DNA of 64,000 nt from Tangfeifania diversioriginum (GTDB lineage: Bacteria; Bacteroidota; Bacteroidia; Bacteroidales; Prolixibacteraceae). Positions 55,540-64,000 of the stretch are shown here, piece after piece. The position numbers were made by a program, and so were the translations under genes. Where the stretch lies: positions 1-64,000 of the forward strand of contig CAMCBW010000021.1 in assembly GCA_945873105.1 (NCBI GenBank), written 5' to 3'. The notes under the pieces are model-generated. The model was given only the letters and a program-made list of their open reading frames with translations. It was not told where the DNA came from and ran no database searches. Position 1 is the stretch's first letter. Every line of letters starts with the position of its first letter.

Positions 55540-55612
55540 TCTCCCAGAGGGGAGACTTCAGATTTGCGTTTAGATCAGCGTTGGTGTATTTCTCCCCTCT
55601 TTTGTAAGGGTT
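55540..55612. repeat. ctcccctc-type intergenic repeat
   Basis: Two related pieces (tctcccagaggggaga near 55540 and ctcccctcttttgtaaggg near 55591) resemble a decayed palindromic intergenic element. They lie in the ~200-nt gap between fusion B and the lipoprotein propeller gene and may hold its promoter or a weak terminator. Confidence 0.35.
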
Positions 55613-55668
55613 GGTGGAGGTCAAATGATAAAGATAGATTATACGATAATGTTTTATACTTAAGACTT

Positions 55669-56559
55669 ATGATGAACAAAACTAATTTCAATACCTTACT
55701 ATTCTTGCTTTCACTCCTCTTCCTCCAATCTTGCCATGTAAGTGAGAAACTGCTCATTGGTGGCTGTGGCTGGGACAAGGTGGCCATAGTTGATAAAAAA
55801 ACAGAGGCAATCGAATGGATTCACCAACTCAACAAGGGGGATGATTGCAACGATGTGGAGATCACCAAAGCCGGAAATGTTTTGTATGCCTACAAGGGGG
55901 GAGCCAGGTTGGTAACCAGGTCTCAGGAGGTAATATGGGACTACAAGACGAAAAAGGGAGAGGAGCTTTACACCGCTACGGAACTGCCCTCTGGTGAATA
56001 TCTCCTGGGTATCTGTGCCCATCCCTCACGGATCATCACACTCAATGCCAATGGCATACAAACCAAAGAGCAAAACTTCGATTCGGGCGTTGCCAATGTA
56101 CATGGTCAGTTCCGGCAGATATACCCTACGGCCAACCATACTTACCTGATTCCACTCATGGGAAAGGGCGAGGTCATCGAACTGACTCAAACAGGTGAAG
56201 TCATCCGCAGAATAGCAGTAGGGGGCAATCCATTTTCGGTCAAAGTGTTGAAGGATGGAAGCTGGCTGGTGGCCTGTGGAGATGCGCACAAGTTTGTAGT
56301 GGTGGATCCTGGTAAGCAAACGGTTACGAAAACCTTATCTGCCAGTGACCTGACCAGTGTCTCCCTTCTTTTCGTGGCAGAACCGTTCTGTTACAAGAAC
56401 GGGAATGTACTGGTGGCCAACTGGAATGGACACAGCAAGGATAAAACACAACCCAAACTGATTGAATTTGATTCGAAAAATCTGGTAGTCTGGAAGATGG
56501 CACCCAATGAGGCCATTTCGAATATTTCGGCAGTACATTCATTCAGAGGAAAAAAATAA
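55669..56559 (+). CDS. beta-propeller lipoprotein
   Basis: A 296-residue lipoprotein. Start 55669 or 55672 (tandem ATG) is chosen because a lipoprotein signal follows (LLFLQSCHV); the frame upstream to 55564 is repeat sequence. The body has about six blades of a quinoprotein/NHL-like propeller: KVAIVDKKTEAIEWIHQL, VEITKAGNVLYAY, ELPSGEYLLGICAH, VKVLKDGSWLVACG, NGNVLVANWNGHS. It has no haem motif. Such propellers bind sugars or support redox partners. It is 9 nt upstream of GH106, which links the cytochrome block with the last glycosidases. Confidence 0.8.
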   Translation: MMNKTNFNTLLFLLSLLFLQSCHVSEKLLIGGCGWDKVAIVDKKTEAIEWIHQLNKGDDCNDVEITKAGNVLYAYKGGARLVTRSQEVIWDYKTKKGEELYTATELPSGEYLLGICAHPSRIITLNANGIQTKEQNFDSGVANVHGQFRQIYPTANHTYLIPLMGKGEVIELTQTGEVIRRIAVGGNPFSVKVLKDGSWLVACGDAHKFVVVDPGKQTVTKTLSASDLTSVSLLFVAEPFCYKNGNVLVANWNGHSKDKTQPKLIEFDSKNLVVWKMAPNEAISNISAVHSFRGKK

Positions 56560-56568
56560 ACCACCAAC

Positions 56569-59547
56569 ATGATCAAGCACACTTGTCACTCCTTGCTTTT
56601 GCTGAGTTTAATTCTGGTATCCATCGGTGGTGCTGCACAAACATCTTCAAAATCATACGATAATCTTGAATCTCGTTTCCTAAATCCGCCAACCTCGGTC
56701 AAACCCTACGTCTGGTGGCATTGGATGGGACCCAACTTTTCGAAAGAGGGAATTACCAAAGATTTGGAAGCTATGAAAGCAGAAGGAATTGGCGGTGCGA
56801 CCATTTTTAATCTTTCTTCGGCCGTGCAGGAGTCGCACGCCCCCACCCTGAACAACCCCTGGCCGGAGCGGTATTACCGCAGCCCGGCCTATTGGGAGGC
56901 CATCCGGTTTGCGGCATCAGAGGCGCAGCGACTTGGGTTGGAGATTGGGCTCCACAACACAGTTGGTTATTCCACGACCGGCGGTCCATGGATTGATGAG
57001 GAGCGCAGTATGCAGAGACTAACCTGGAGCGATACCACCGTGACGGGGGGAGGCGAACTCACCCTTCAACTTAAAATGCCGGCCCTGGTGGCGGATGAGG
57101 GATGGGGAAAGACCGGGAGAAAGGTCTCTTTTTACAGGGATGTTGCCGTACTTGCCGTCCCTGCAGGTAAAAAGGAGATAGGTTTAGACGATGTTCGGAA
57201 CTTATCGGCCTCCTACAACGGGGCCACAGGATTGAAGTGGAGCGTCCCTGCCGGGAAATGGATCATCTACCGCATGGGCCATGCCTCCACCGGAAGACCG
57301 CCTCATCCCATTCCGGATGACCTGTTGGGGAAAGCCCTGGAAGCCGACAAAATGAGCAAGGAGCAGAGCAACTTTCACTGGAAATCAGTGCTGGATCCTT
57401 TCAAGGAGCACCTGGGTGAATACATGGGCAAATCGTTCAATCACATGTTGATTGACAGTTATGAAGCGGGAAACCAAAACTGGACCCCCGGCTTTCGGGA
57501 AGAATTTATCAAAAGGAAAGGTTACGATCCGATCCCCTGGCTGGCTACCTTCTGCCAGACTGTCGGAACAAACAAGGAAAGCAAAGATCGCAGAACGGTT
57601 GGTGATGCCGGTCAAACTGCTCGTTTTGACTGGGATTACCGGGATGTAATCGACCAGCTGTTTTATGAAAATGGATGGAATATTGGCCAACAAAGACTTA
57701 AGGAGGCTGGTCTGAAGTTGCAAATGGAACCTTACGGGGGGCCTTTCAATACCCCACAGGGCGTGGCTTTGTCCGATCTGCCCATGGCCGAATTTTGGAC
57801 GGCTGGAATCGGTGGCATCAACAGCGCAGTCCCTGCATCGGCAAGGGCGGCGGGAAAAACTGTGGTTGGTGCCGAAGCCTTTACGGGACGTCCGGAGGTG
57901 AGTCAGTTTACCGAAGATCCTGCTTTTCTGAAATCCACAGCAGACAAGGTCTTTGCACAGGGAATCAACCGCATGATTTTGCACCACTGGGTTCACCAGC
58001 CTTTCGACGATCGCTACCAACCGGGGATGGGCATGGGTTGGTGGGGAACGCATTTTGGCCGCAACCAAACCTGGTTCGAACCCGGCAAGGCATTTTTCAC
58101 CTACCTGGCACGCTGCCAGGCACTGCTGCAACAGGGCGAACAGCCAGCTGATTATTTGTGCGTGGATAAATTGCAGGGCTTTGCCGATTTGATGGCATCT
58201 GCCGACTTTCTCAAGCAAAAAATGAAAGTTGTAAATGGGCAGGTTTTGTTACCGACTGGTAGAAGCTACCGGTTCATTGCCTTCAGCGACAGTGTCATGT
58301 TGCCCGAAATAGCCCTTAAAATCAAGGAACTGGTTGCTGCAGGGGCTACGGTGGTTTCGCCAAAACCATTAAAATCACCCAGCCTGAAAAATTATCCGAA
58401 ATGTGATTCAGAACTAAATAAAATTGCAGAGGAAGTTTGGGGCAAGGACAACCAAAACAGTTTTGGAAAGGGCTTCATTTTTACAAAATTGGAAGACGCT
58501 GTTCAGAAATTGGGCTTAAACGAGGTTTTTCAGGTCGATCTATCCACGCCAGGCGAAGTAAAAATAGCTCACCGTCATTCGGCAAATACGGATATCTTCT
58601 TTGTGTCAAATCAATCAGAAAAAGCGCGGACGATAAATGTCACCTTCCGGATTTCAGGAAAGCAACCCGAATTGTGGCAGGCCGAAAACGGAAACATCTC
58701 AGATGCGCCTGTTTGGAGCGAAAATGTTGGAAGAACAACAGTTAGCCTAAACCTGAAAGGCATTCAATCGGTATTTGTGGTTTTCCGGAAAACGGCTTCA
58801 AAGTCCGATCATTTGGTTTCAGTGACTACAAAAGATTCGGATGAATCTTGGATTATTCAGAACAGCGAGAGCGGATCGCCTGTTTTGCGGTCTGCCGAAC
58901 CCCTCACCGCAGCAATTGTTTACGCTTCTGGAAAACAAAAGAAAATAGAGGTCAAACCCAATACTCCGGTCGAATTGTCCGGTTCTTGGACCGTCGCATT
59001 TGATCCCAAAATTGACCGGAAGTTTGAACTGGAATTCCCGGTATTGATCGATTTCAGCAAGCACAGCAGCAAATCGGTTAATTATTTTGCCGGAACAGCC
59101 ACTTACCGCAAAAAAATCGCAATGAGTCCGGCATCGTTGAAGGGGCGTACGATACTTGATTTGGGTGAGATGAACGACATTGCAGAAGTTCATGTAAACG
59201 GGAGAAGTGCGGGTGTACTCTGGTATCCTCCCTATCGGGCAGACATTACCAGCCTCCTTGTTGAAGGTGAAAATCTGCTGGAGATATTGGTCACCAACAA
59301 TTGGGCCAACCGCCTGATTGGCGATGAACAGGAACCTGTGGATTTCGAATGGGGAAAAGACCGGGGCGAAAAGATGGGAAGAGCCATGCTGGCTTATCCC
59401 GAATGGTTCGTTAAAAATCAACCCCGCCCTTCACAAGGCCGAAAGACCTTCTCGATCTGGTACTATTACCGAAAAGATAGTCCGCTAAAACCAGCGGGAT
59501 TGGTTGGACCCGTAAGATTGGTGACAGAATCGGAAGTCAAATTGTAA
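56569..59547 (+). CDS. secreted GH106 alpha-L-rhamnosidase-type enzyme
   Basis: A 992-residue protein with signal peptide (about 1-24). The N-terminal KPYVWWHWMGPNFSKEGITKDLEAM and GATIFNLSS are GH106 landmarks, and RLTWSDTTVTGGGEL and WTPGFREEFIKRKGYDPIPWL lie in the barrel. The C-terminal third is a galactose-binding-like sandwich (TATYRKKIA, LDLGEMNDIAEVHVNG, GVLWYPPYRADIT, LLEILVTNNWANR). GH106 enzymes invert alpha-L-rhamnosyl bonds in pectins such as RG-I/RG-II and related glycans. It acts in the periplasm. It lies directly after the cytochrome/propeller genes and 12 nt before the DUF5703 gene, so it belongs to that transcript. Confidence 0.9.
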   Translation: MIKHTCHSLLLLSLILVSIGGAAQTSSKSYDNLESRFLNPPTSVKPYVWWHWMGPNFSKEGITKDLEAMKAEGIGGATIFNLSSAVQESHAPTLNNPWPERYYRSPAYWEAIRFAASEAQRLGLEIGLHNTVGYSTTGGPWIDEERSMQRLTWSDTTVTGGGELTLQLKMPALVADEGWGKTGRKVSFYRDVAVLAVPAGKKEIGLDDVRNLSASYNGATGLKWSVPAGKWIIYRMGHASTGRPPHPIPDDLLGKALEADKMSKEQSNFHWKSVLDPFKEHLGEYMGKSFNHMLIDSYEAGNQNWTPGFREEFIKRKGYDPIPWLATFCQTVGTNKESKDRRTVGDAGQTARFDWDYRDVIDQLFYENGWNIGQQRLKEAGLKLQMEPYGGPFNTPQGVALSDLPMAEFWTAGIGGINSAVPASARAAGKTVVGAEAFTGRPEVSQFTEDPAFLKSTADKVFAQGINRMILHHWVHQPFDDRYQPGMGMGWWGTHFGRNQTWFEPGKAFFTYLARCQALLQQGEQPADYLCVDKLQGFADLMASADFLKQKMKVVNGQVLLPTGRSYRFIAFSDSVMLPEIALKIKELVAAGATVVSPKPLKSPSLKNYPKCDSELNKIAEEVWGKDNQNSFGKGFIFTKLEDAVQKLGLNEVFQVDLSTPGEVKIAHRHSANTDIFFVSNQSEKARTINVTFRISGKQPELWQAENGNISDAPVWSENVGRTTVSLNLKGIQSVFVVFRKTASKSDHLVSVTTKDSDESWIIQNSESGSPVLRSAEPLTAAIVYASGKQKKIEVKPNTPVELSGSWTVAFDPKIDRKFELEFPVLIDFSKHSSKSVNYFAGTATYRKKIAMSPASLKGRTILDLGEMNDIAEVHVNGRSAGVLWYPPYRADITSLLVEGENLLEILVTNNWANRLIGDEQEPVDFEWGKDRGEKMGRAMLAYPEWFVKNQPRPSQGRKTFSIWYYYRKDSPLKPAGLVGPVRLVTESEVKL

Positions 59548-59559
59548 ATACAGGTTGGT

Positions 59560-62028
59560 ATGAAAAAATTTTTTCTGCTGATTTTATTGACCATCGGAGT
59601 GTTAACCACATTTTCCCAAGGCTCATTCAACTCTTTCGAACGGGCAAAACTTCATTCGTTGACCTGCGATCGTCCGGCAACTGATTTTTTTGAAGGTGCG
59701 TTACTCGGGAATGGCGCCATGGGTGTGGTAGTTACCACCAGGCCCGATGGAGTGGTACTCTATTTCGGGCACAACAATGTATGGGATATTCGAATAGCTG
59801 AAAATAACCGCGAAAAGCTTGGAACTTTTAAAGAGGTTTTCAATCGTGTAAAAGCAATTCCTGATACCTTGAAGGTGTTGACCGATGACCCGTGGTACCG
59901 TAAATACAGTTTAATGGCCGCTGAAAATTACCGAAAGCCTTATCCTCGGCCATTCCCATGCGGTTCGGTATTGTTGGGTTTCGACCGGCGGAAGGCTGAA
60001 ATGATAGGGCATCGGCTCGATATTTCCAATGGGTTGTGTGAAGTTTTTTTGCTCACCAAAGCCCGGAAGAAGCTAACATTCCAGCTCTTCACCGATATGA
60101 CCGCCGATCAGCTTTGGTTCCGTTTGGTGGATGAACAGGGTAATCCGTGTGAGAATATTTTTGACCGTGTTAGGGTAATTCCCGATCCTTCCACACCAAA
60201 AGAATTTCCAAAGACAAGTATGGAGGAAGATTTGCCAAATGGAAGGTTGTCATTTCGCCAGACTTTGCCCTATTCCGAGCCGGAGAAGGCAGATACAGTA
60301 AAAGGGCATCTAAAAGACAAGGCCTTTCGGTTGCTCCTCGTCCTGAATAACAGCATGGAAAAGCAATCGCGCGTAAACTGGGACGGCAACAAGCAAGGAA
60401 TGACCATGCTTGAAGCAGGTTTACAGAAAAAGTCTGGATTCGCCGGGTACATTATCCTTCAGGAAGGATTGAACGCAGCTATCTCAAGTCACCAACCCAG
60501 TTTTGCGACTCCTCAAGTAGCAGATTTTGTTCGAACAACCGAAAAAAATGAGCTGATATGGAAAGACTACTGGAATAAGTCGGGTATAAAACTGGGTGAT
60601 CAGTTCTTGGAAAGGATGTGGTACCATAATCTCTACTTTTTCAATTGCGCTACCAAGGCTGAAGCTACTACACCCGGCCTTTTTGCCAACTGGAGCTACA
60701 ACAACATCGGTACCGCCTGGCATGGTGATTACCACATGAATTACAACACCCAGCAACCTTTCTGGTTAACTTTTTCAAGCAACCATCTGGAGAAAAACCT
60801 TACGTATGTTGACCTGATTGAAAAGCTGATGCCTGTAAGTAAAAGCTGGGCAAAAGAATATTATGAGCTGCCGGGCGCCTATTTTCCACACAGTGCCTAT
60901 CCGGTTGACATGACCATGAACGCCTATCCGGTTCCGACATGGGGCTGGGAGATTGCCGAAACACCCTGGGCGGTGCAGGGTTTATGGTGGCATTATTTGT
61001 ATTCAGCAGATGTAGAATTCCTCAAAAACCGTGCATTTGAACCGTTGAAGGCTGCGGTTGAATTTCTGGTCGCTTACATGAAACGACCCGAAGCCAGCGG
61101 CCCACATTGGAAGGATGACAAATTCCACATTTTCCCAACGGTTCCTCCCGAATTGTATGGTCTTCGGCCTGGGTTCAAATTCAACTACGATTGCAATGCC
61201 GATTTGTCGTTGACCAAATTTGTTTTCAAGGCCTTTGTTGAAGCGACCAGCGTCTTAAATCTCGAAAAAACAGAAAAGAGTTTGCTTTCAGATGTGAAAC
61301 TGATTTTGTCGCGCTTCCCTGAATATCCCACGGCCATTTCGAAAGAGTACGGTAAGGTGTTGGTTTCGGTTCCTGAAGAACACGATCAAGTCGTTTACAA
61401 TGTTCCGAACTCCTTGTTTACAGCCTTCCCGGGCGAAGATCATGGTTTGAATTCAGACAGGGAGACCATGCAGATTTTGAAAAACACCTTCTACAACCAA
61501 CAGAATGAAGGGGGTAATGATCTGGTATTTATCAATCTTCAGGCTGCACGTATCGGAATGCTCGATCTGGAACGCTTCAAACGCCAGGTCAACTATTGCC
61601 TGCTGCCCAACGGAACTGCATCCGACCGTGTGATGCAGGTTCATGGTCGCTACAACGACACAACTCCGTATGGTTACATGGATAAAATGGGGATCTGGTT
61701 CGAGAATTTTGCCTTGCCGGTTGTTGTCAACGAATGCCTGATGCAAAGCTACAACGGTACTATCCGGATGTTTCCCAACTGGCCGATGGATAAGGATGCT
61801 GAATTTGAAAACCTGCGCGCTGCAGGCGCTTTTCTGGTTTCTGCATCTCTGAAAAATGGACGTACAAATAGGATTGAAATTGTAAGTGAAGCAGGAGGAT
61901 TCTTGAAGATCATTCTTCCATGGAAATCAGGAGGAACGATCATTCGGGGCACCGATAAAAAGGCAATTACAAACAATGCAATGGAAATAGAGACAACTAA
62001 GGGCGAAAAAATAACTTTTCAACCTTAA
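59560..62028 (+). CDS. secreted GH95-like DUF5703 six-hairpin glycosidase
   Basis: An 822-residue protein with signal peptide (about 1-20). It begins with a DUF5703-type N-terminal sandwich (FFEGALLGNGAMGVVV, VVLYFGHNNVWDIR) and continues with a GH95-related (alpha/alpha)6 barrel. AWHGDYHMNYNTQQPFW aligns with the Asn-x-Asn region of GH95. The barrel also has FKFNYDCNADLSL, EDHGLNSDRETMQ and a C-terminal beta sheet with NGTIRMFPNWP. Relatives occur in pectin and fucosylated-glycan loci, but biochemical activity is poorly known; alpha-L-fucosidase or alpha-L-galactosidase are the best guesses. It lies between GH106 and GH29 in one run. Confidence 0.75.
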   Translation: MKKFFLLILLTIGVLTTFSQGSFNSFERAKLHSLTCDRPATDFFEGALLGNGAMGVVVTTRPDGVVLYFGHNNVWDIRIAENNREKLGTFKEVFNRVKAIPDTLKVLTDDPWYRKYSLMAAENYRKPYPRPFPCGSVLLGFDRRKAEMIGHRLDISNGLCEVFLLTKARKKLTFQLFTDMTADQLWFRLVDEQGNPCENIFDRVRVIPDPSTPKEFPKTSMEEDLPNGRLSFRQTLPYSEPEKADTVKGHLKDKAFRLLLVLNNSMEKQSRVNWDGNKQGMTMLEAGLQKKSGFAGYIILQEGLNAAISSHQPSFATPQVADFVRTTEKNELIWKDYWNKSGIKLGDQFLERMWYHNLYFFNCATKAEATTPGLFANWSYNNIGTAWHGDYHMNYNTQQPFWLTFSSNHLEKNLTYVDLIEKLMPVSKSWAKEYYELPGAYFPHSAYPVDMTMNAYPVPTWGWEIAETPWAVQGLWWHYLYSADVEFLKNRAFEPLKAAVEFLVAYMKRPEASGPHWKDDKFHIFPTVPPELYGLRPGFKFNYDCNADLSLTKFVFKAFVEATSVLNLEKTEKSLLSDVKLILSRFPEYPTAISKEYGKVLVSVPEEHDQVVYNVPNSLFTAFPGEDHGLNSDRETMQILKNTFYNQQNEGGNDLVFINLQAARIGMLDLERFKRQVNYCLLPNGTASDRVMQVHGRYNDTTPYGYMDKMGIWFENFALPVVVNECLMQSYNGTIRMFPNWPMDKDAEFENLRAAGAFLVSASLKNGRTNRIEIVSEAGGFLKIILPWKSGGTIIRGTDKKAITNNAMEIETTKGEKITFQP

Positions 62029-62086
62029 AGGTTTTTGAATTTTCAGGAAATGATTGATGTGGATTTAATCAAATAAAAACTAAAGT

Positions 62087-63757
62087 ATGCGATTCAATAA
62101 AATTGTCCGATTCGTTCTTTTATTTGTCTGTATATGGGGCTGTTCCAATTCGTCGTATAAAAAGGATGTTAATTCAGCAGCAAGCTTTCCGGAGCAACAT
62201 GCTCCACGTTTGGAATGGTGGCAGCAGGCCCGTTTTGGTTTGTTTATTCATTACGGACCCGTTTCACTTTCAGGGAAGGAAATCGGTTGGTCACGTGGAA
62301 GTTCCATTCCGGTGGATCAATACGATAATTTGTACAAGGATTTTAATCCTGTTCTTTACAATGCCGACGAATGGGTCTCGGTTGCAAAAGCAGCAGGAAT
62401 GAAGTACATCGTTTACACCTCCAAACATCACGATGGCTTTTGCAATTGGGATACGCAGTACACCGATTACAACATCATGAATTCTCCTTTTAAACGGGAC
62501 CTCATGGCAGAATTGGCCGAAGCCTGCAAAAAACAGGGAATGGCACTGGGCTTTTATCATTCAACCTGCGACTGGCGTCATCCGGATTTTCCACTGACAA
62601 GCCCAGGCGGAACCGTGGTGAGGGAAGTTTTCAATTTAGATCGTTATACGGAATACCTGAAAAACCAGTCGGTAGAGATCATTAAAAAATATGGTCCTCT
62701 TCTGGTGATGTGGTACGATGTTCCCCAAAGGTTTGATTCCATTCGTGGTAAAAGCGTTATTAACAGTATTCGGGAAGTTGATCCCGGAATTGTGGTGAAT
62801 AACAGGACCGGAGCAAAAGGTGATTTTGACACTCCGGAACAGCGGGTTGGCAGTTACCAGGATAAAAGGCCTTGGGAAACCTGCATGACCATCTGCCAGC
62901 AGTGGTCGTGGAAACCTAACGACAACATGAAATCTGCCGCCGATGTGATCAGAATTCTTGTTCGCACGGTTGGCGGAGATGGGAATCTCCTGCTCAACGT
63001 TGGCCCGATGCCCGATGGTCGAATCGAACCGCGTCAGGTTGAAGTTTTGAAACAAGTGGGAGCCTGGCTTCAGAAAAACGGCGAGAGCATTTACGGAACA
63101 CGCGGTGGCCCATGGAAACCCAATTCAACCCTGACCAGTACGCGTAAGGGGAGCAAGGTCTATCTGCACCTGTTACAATACAATATTGGAGAACTATGGT
63201 TGTCTGATCCTGGCTGCAAAGTCAAATCGACATCTTTTATCGGTGGTGGTCAGGTCAGGTTTGAGCAGCTTGATGGTAAATTGCATCTGACTTTTGATCA
63301 GGCTTTATTGGATCCAATGAGTTCGACCATCTGCCTTGAGCTTGATGGCTCTGCAATGGATTTGCCTGCCATTTCCATTGGTGACTCCTTCGTGGCAACG
63401 GCATCAAATGTGTACAATGGAATGACTGACAGTTATGGCCCTCAGATGGCTTTCGACAACGACTCACAAACCCGCTGGGCCACCAATTCAGGCACAAAGC
63501 AGGCCTGGTTGGCCGTGGATTTGGGGAAGGAATACCCGGTTCAACGTGTGCGCATCGATGAAGCCTATGCTTATCGGGTTCAAAAGTTTGAATTTCAGTA
63601 CCGCAGCGGACAGGAATGGAAGACGATCTTTACCGGCCAGAAAATTGGGATGGGCTTTGAGCAGACATTCGCCCCGGTTGTTGCACGGGAGTTTCGCCTC
63701 AATGTGCTCGACGCGACTGATGGGCCAACGATCATCGAATTAAATCTTGGTATTTAG
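62087..63757 (+). CDS. GH29 alpha-L-fucosidase lipoprotein with C-terminal discoidin-like domain
   Basis: A 556-residue lipoprotein (Cys19 in CIWGCSN). The GH29 barrel (~35-345) shows FGLFIHYGPVSLSG, YIVYTSKHHDGFCNW and the nucleophile motif VMWYDVP with Asp211. DGNLLLNVGP closes it, and an F5/8 type C-like domain lies at ~430-556 (AFDNDSQTRWATNSG, VRIDEAYAYRVQKFEFQY). Unlike the GH29 at 11661 it is lipid-anchored, and its substrate-loop sequences differ (HYGPVSLSGKE versus HWGIYSVPSGR). The two fucosidases therefore probably take different linkages. It ends the plus-strand run. Confidence 0.94.
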   Translation: MRFNKIVRFVLLFVCIWGCSNSSYKKDVNSAASFPEQHAPRLEWWQQARFGLFIHYGPVSLSGKEIGWSRGSSIPVDQYDNLYKDFNPVLYNADEWVSVAKAAGMKYIVYTSKHHDGFCNWDTQYTDYNIMNSPFKRDLMAELAEACKKQGMALGFYHSTCDWRHPDFPLTSPGGTVVREVFNLDRYTEYLKNQSVEIIKKYGPLLVMWYDVPQRFDSIRGKSVINSIREVDPGIVVNNRTGAKGDFDTPEQRVGSYQDKRPWETCMTICQQWSWKPNDNMKSAADVIRILVRTVGGDGNLLLNVGPMPDGRIEPRQVEVLKQVGAWLQKNGESIYGTRGGPWKPNSTLTSTRKGSKVYLHLLQYNIGELWLSDPGCKVKSTSFIGGGQVRFEQLDGKLHLTFDQALLDPMSSTICLELDGSAMDLPAISIGDSFVATASNVYNGMTDSYGPQMAFDNDSQTRWATNSGTKQAWLAVDLGKEYPVQRVRIDEAYAYRVQKFEFQYRSGQEWKTIFTGQKIGMGFEQTFAPVVAREFRLNVLDATDGPTIIELNLGI

Positions 63758-63794
63758 CCAACCTACAAACAATACAAGGGAATTGCAGACAATT

Positions 63795-64000
63795 AAAGGT
63801 GATGAAGGTTTATTTGCGAGTTCCATGAGTATTTACTGATATACAATAATTTAACTAATATATTTTTGAATGAAACGAGCATGGACTAAGTCAACAAAAG
63901 GTGATGTAAATCAATTTGCGAGTTCCATACGTACGAACAGATATTCAATTATTTACCTATGATAATTACGCATGAAACTAACTTGCATTTTAACATCGAT
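63795..64000. repeat. degenerate ~102-bp direct repeat in the right-end intergenic region
   Basis: Two copies offset by 102 nt share aaggtgatg (63796/63898), a perfect 15-mer atttgcgagttccat (63812-63826 and 63914-63928) and, further on, atgaaac (about 63870 and 63972). Nothing coding is seen. It may be a duplicated regulatory leader for a gene to the right of the window. Confidence 0.6.

Overview
The window is a plant-polysaccharide utilisation region from a member of the Bacteroidota (Bacteroidia). Two SusC/SusD outer-membrane pairs, many signal-peptide or lipoprotein glycoside hydrolases, Bacteroidota-only accessory domains (DUF4959/5126/5000, DUF4998, DUF5060) and the lack of clear Shine-Dalgarno sites all fit. 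Genus cannot be fixed from the sequence. No rRNA, tRNA, CRISPR array, transposase or phage gene was seen.

Layout. (1) 1-1,600: AT-rich accessory stretch with a small cluster of double-glycine-leader peptides (bacteriocin-like), a truncated DUF1016 gene and a nested palindrome. (2) 1,633-7,810, minus strand: an endonuclease/exonuclease/phosphatase-fold hydrolase and a first SusC/SusD pair. (3) 8,241-11,143, minus strand: a DUF1080 (3-keto-disaccharide hydrolase-like) protein, a hotdog thioesterase and tyrosyl-tRNA synthetase, which is the only clear housekeeping gene. (4) 11,661-30,070, plus strand: a run of secreted carbohydrate enzymes (GH29, FAD oxidoreductase, GH127, CE6-like esterase, sialate O-acetylesterase-like, GH43-like, GH95, GH9-like, GH10, DUF5060/barrel/propeller), followed by two decayed remnants. 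(5) 30,904-38,026: second SusC/SusD pair with two surface lipoproteins, ended by a terminator. (6) 38,148-56,559: a hypothetical protein, a TPR/propeller lipoprotein with a haem motif, an IclR regulator, a di-haem propeller protein, a chorismatase/RidA-like protein, a lipoprotein cupin resembling D-lyxose isomerase, a VOC protein, DhaK, DhaL, an LsrF/DhnA-type aldolase, two giant paralogous propeller/di-haem/FGE-like fusions and a propeller lipoprotein. (7) 56,569-63,757: GH106, a GH95-like DUF5703 protein and a second GH29.

How it fits together (inference). The glycosidases point to a fucose-, rhamnose-, arabinofuranose- and acetyl-decorated plant polymer, such as a complex pectin or a decorated xylan. 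SusCD systems would import the oligosaccharides. From the IclR gene to the last GH29 gene the genes are colinear and mostly less than 60 nt apart. That ties three glycosidases to an isomerase-kinase-aldolase set and to c-type cytochromes carrying seven CxxCH motifs in four proteins. This combination is the strongest candidate for an undescribed system: extracytoplasmic redox chemistry on a released sugar, coupled to a dedicated ketose-phosphate cleavage route. The region also carries several families of short intergenic repeats, one of which runs into the 5' end of the GH127 gene.
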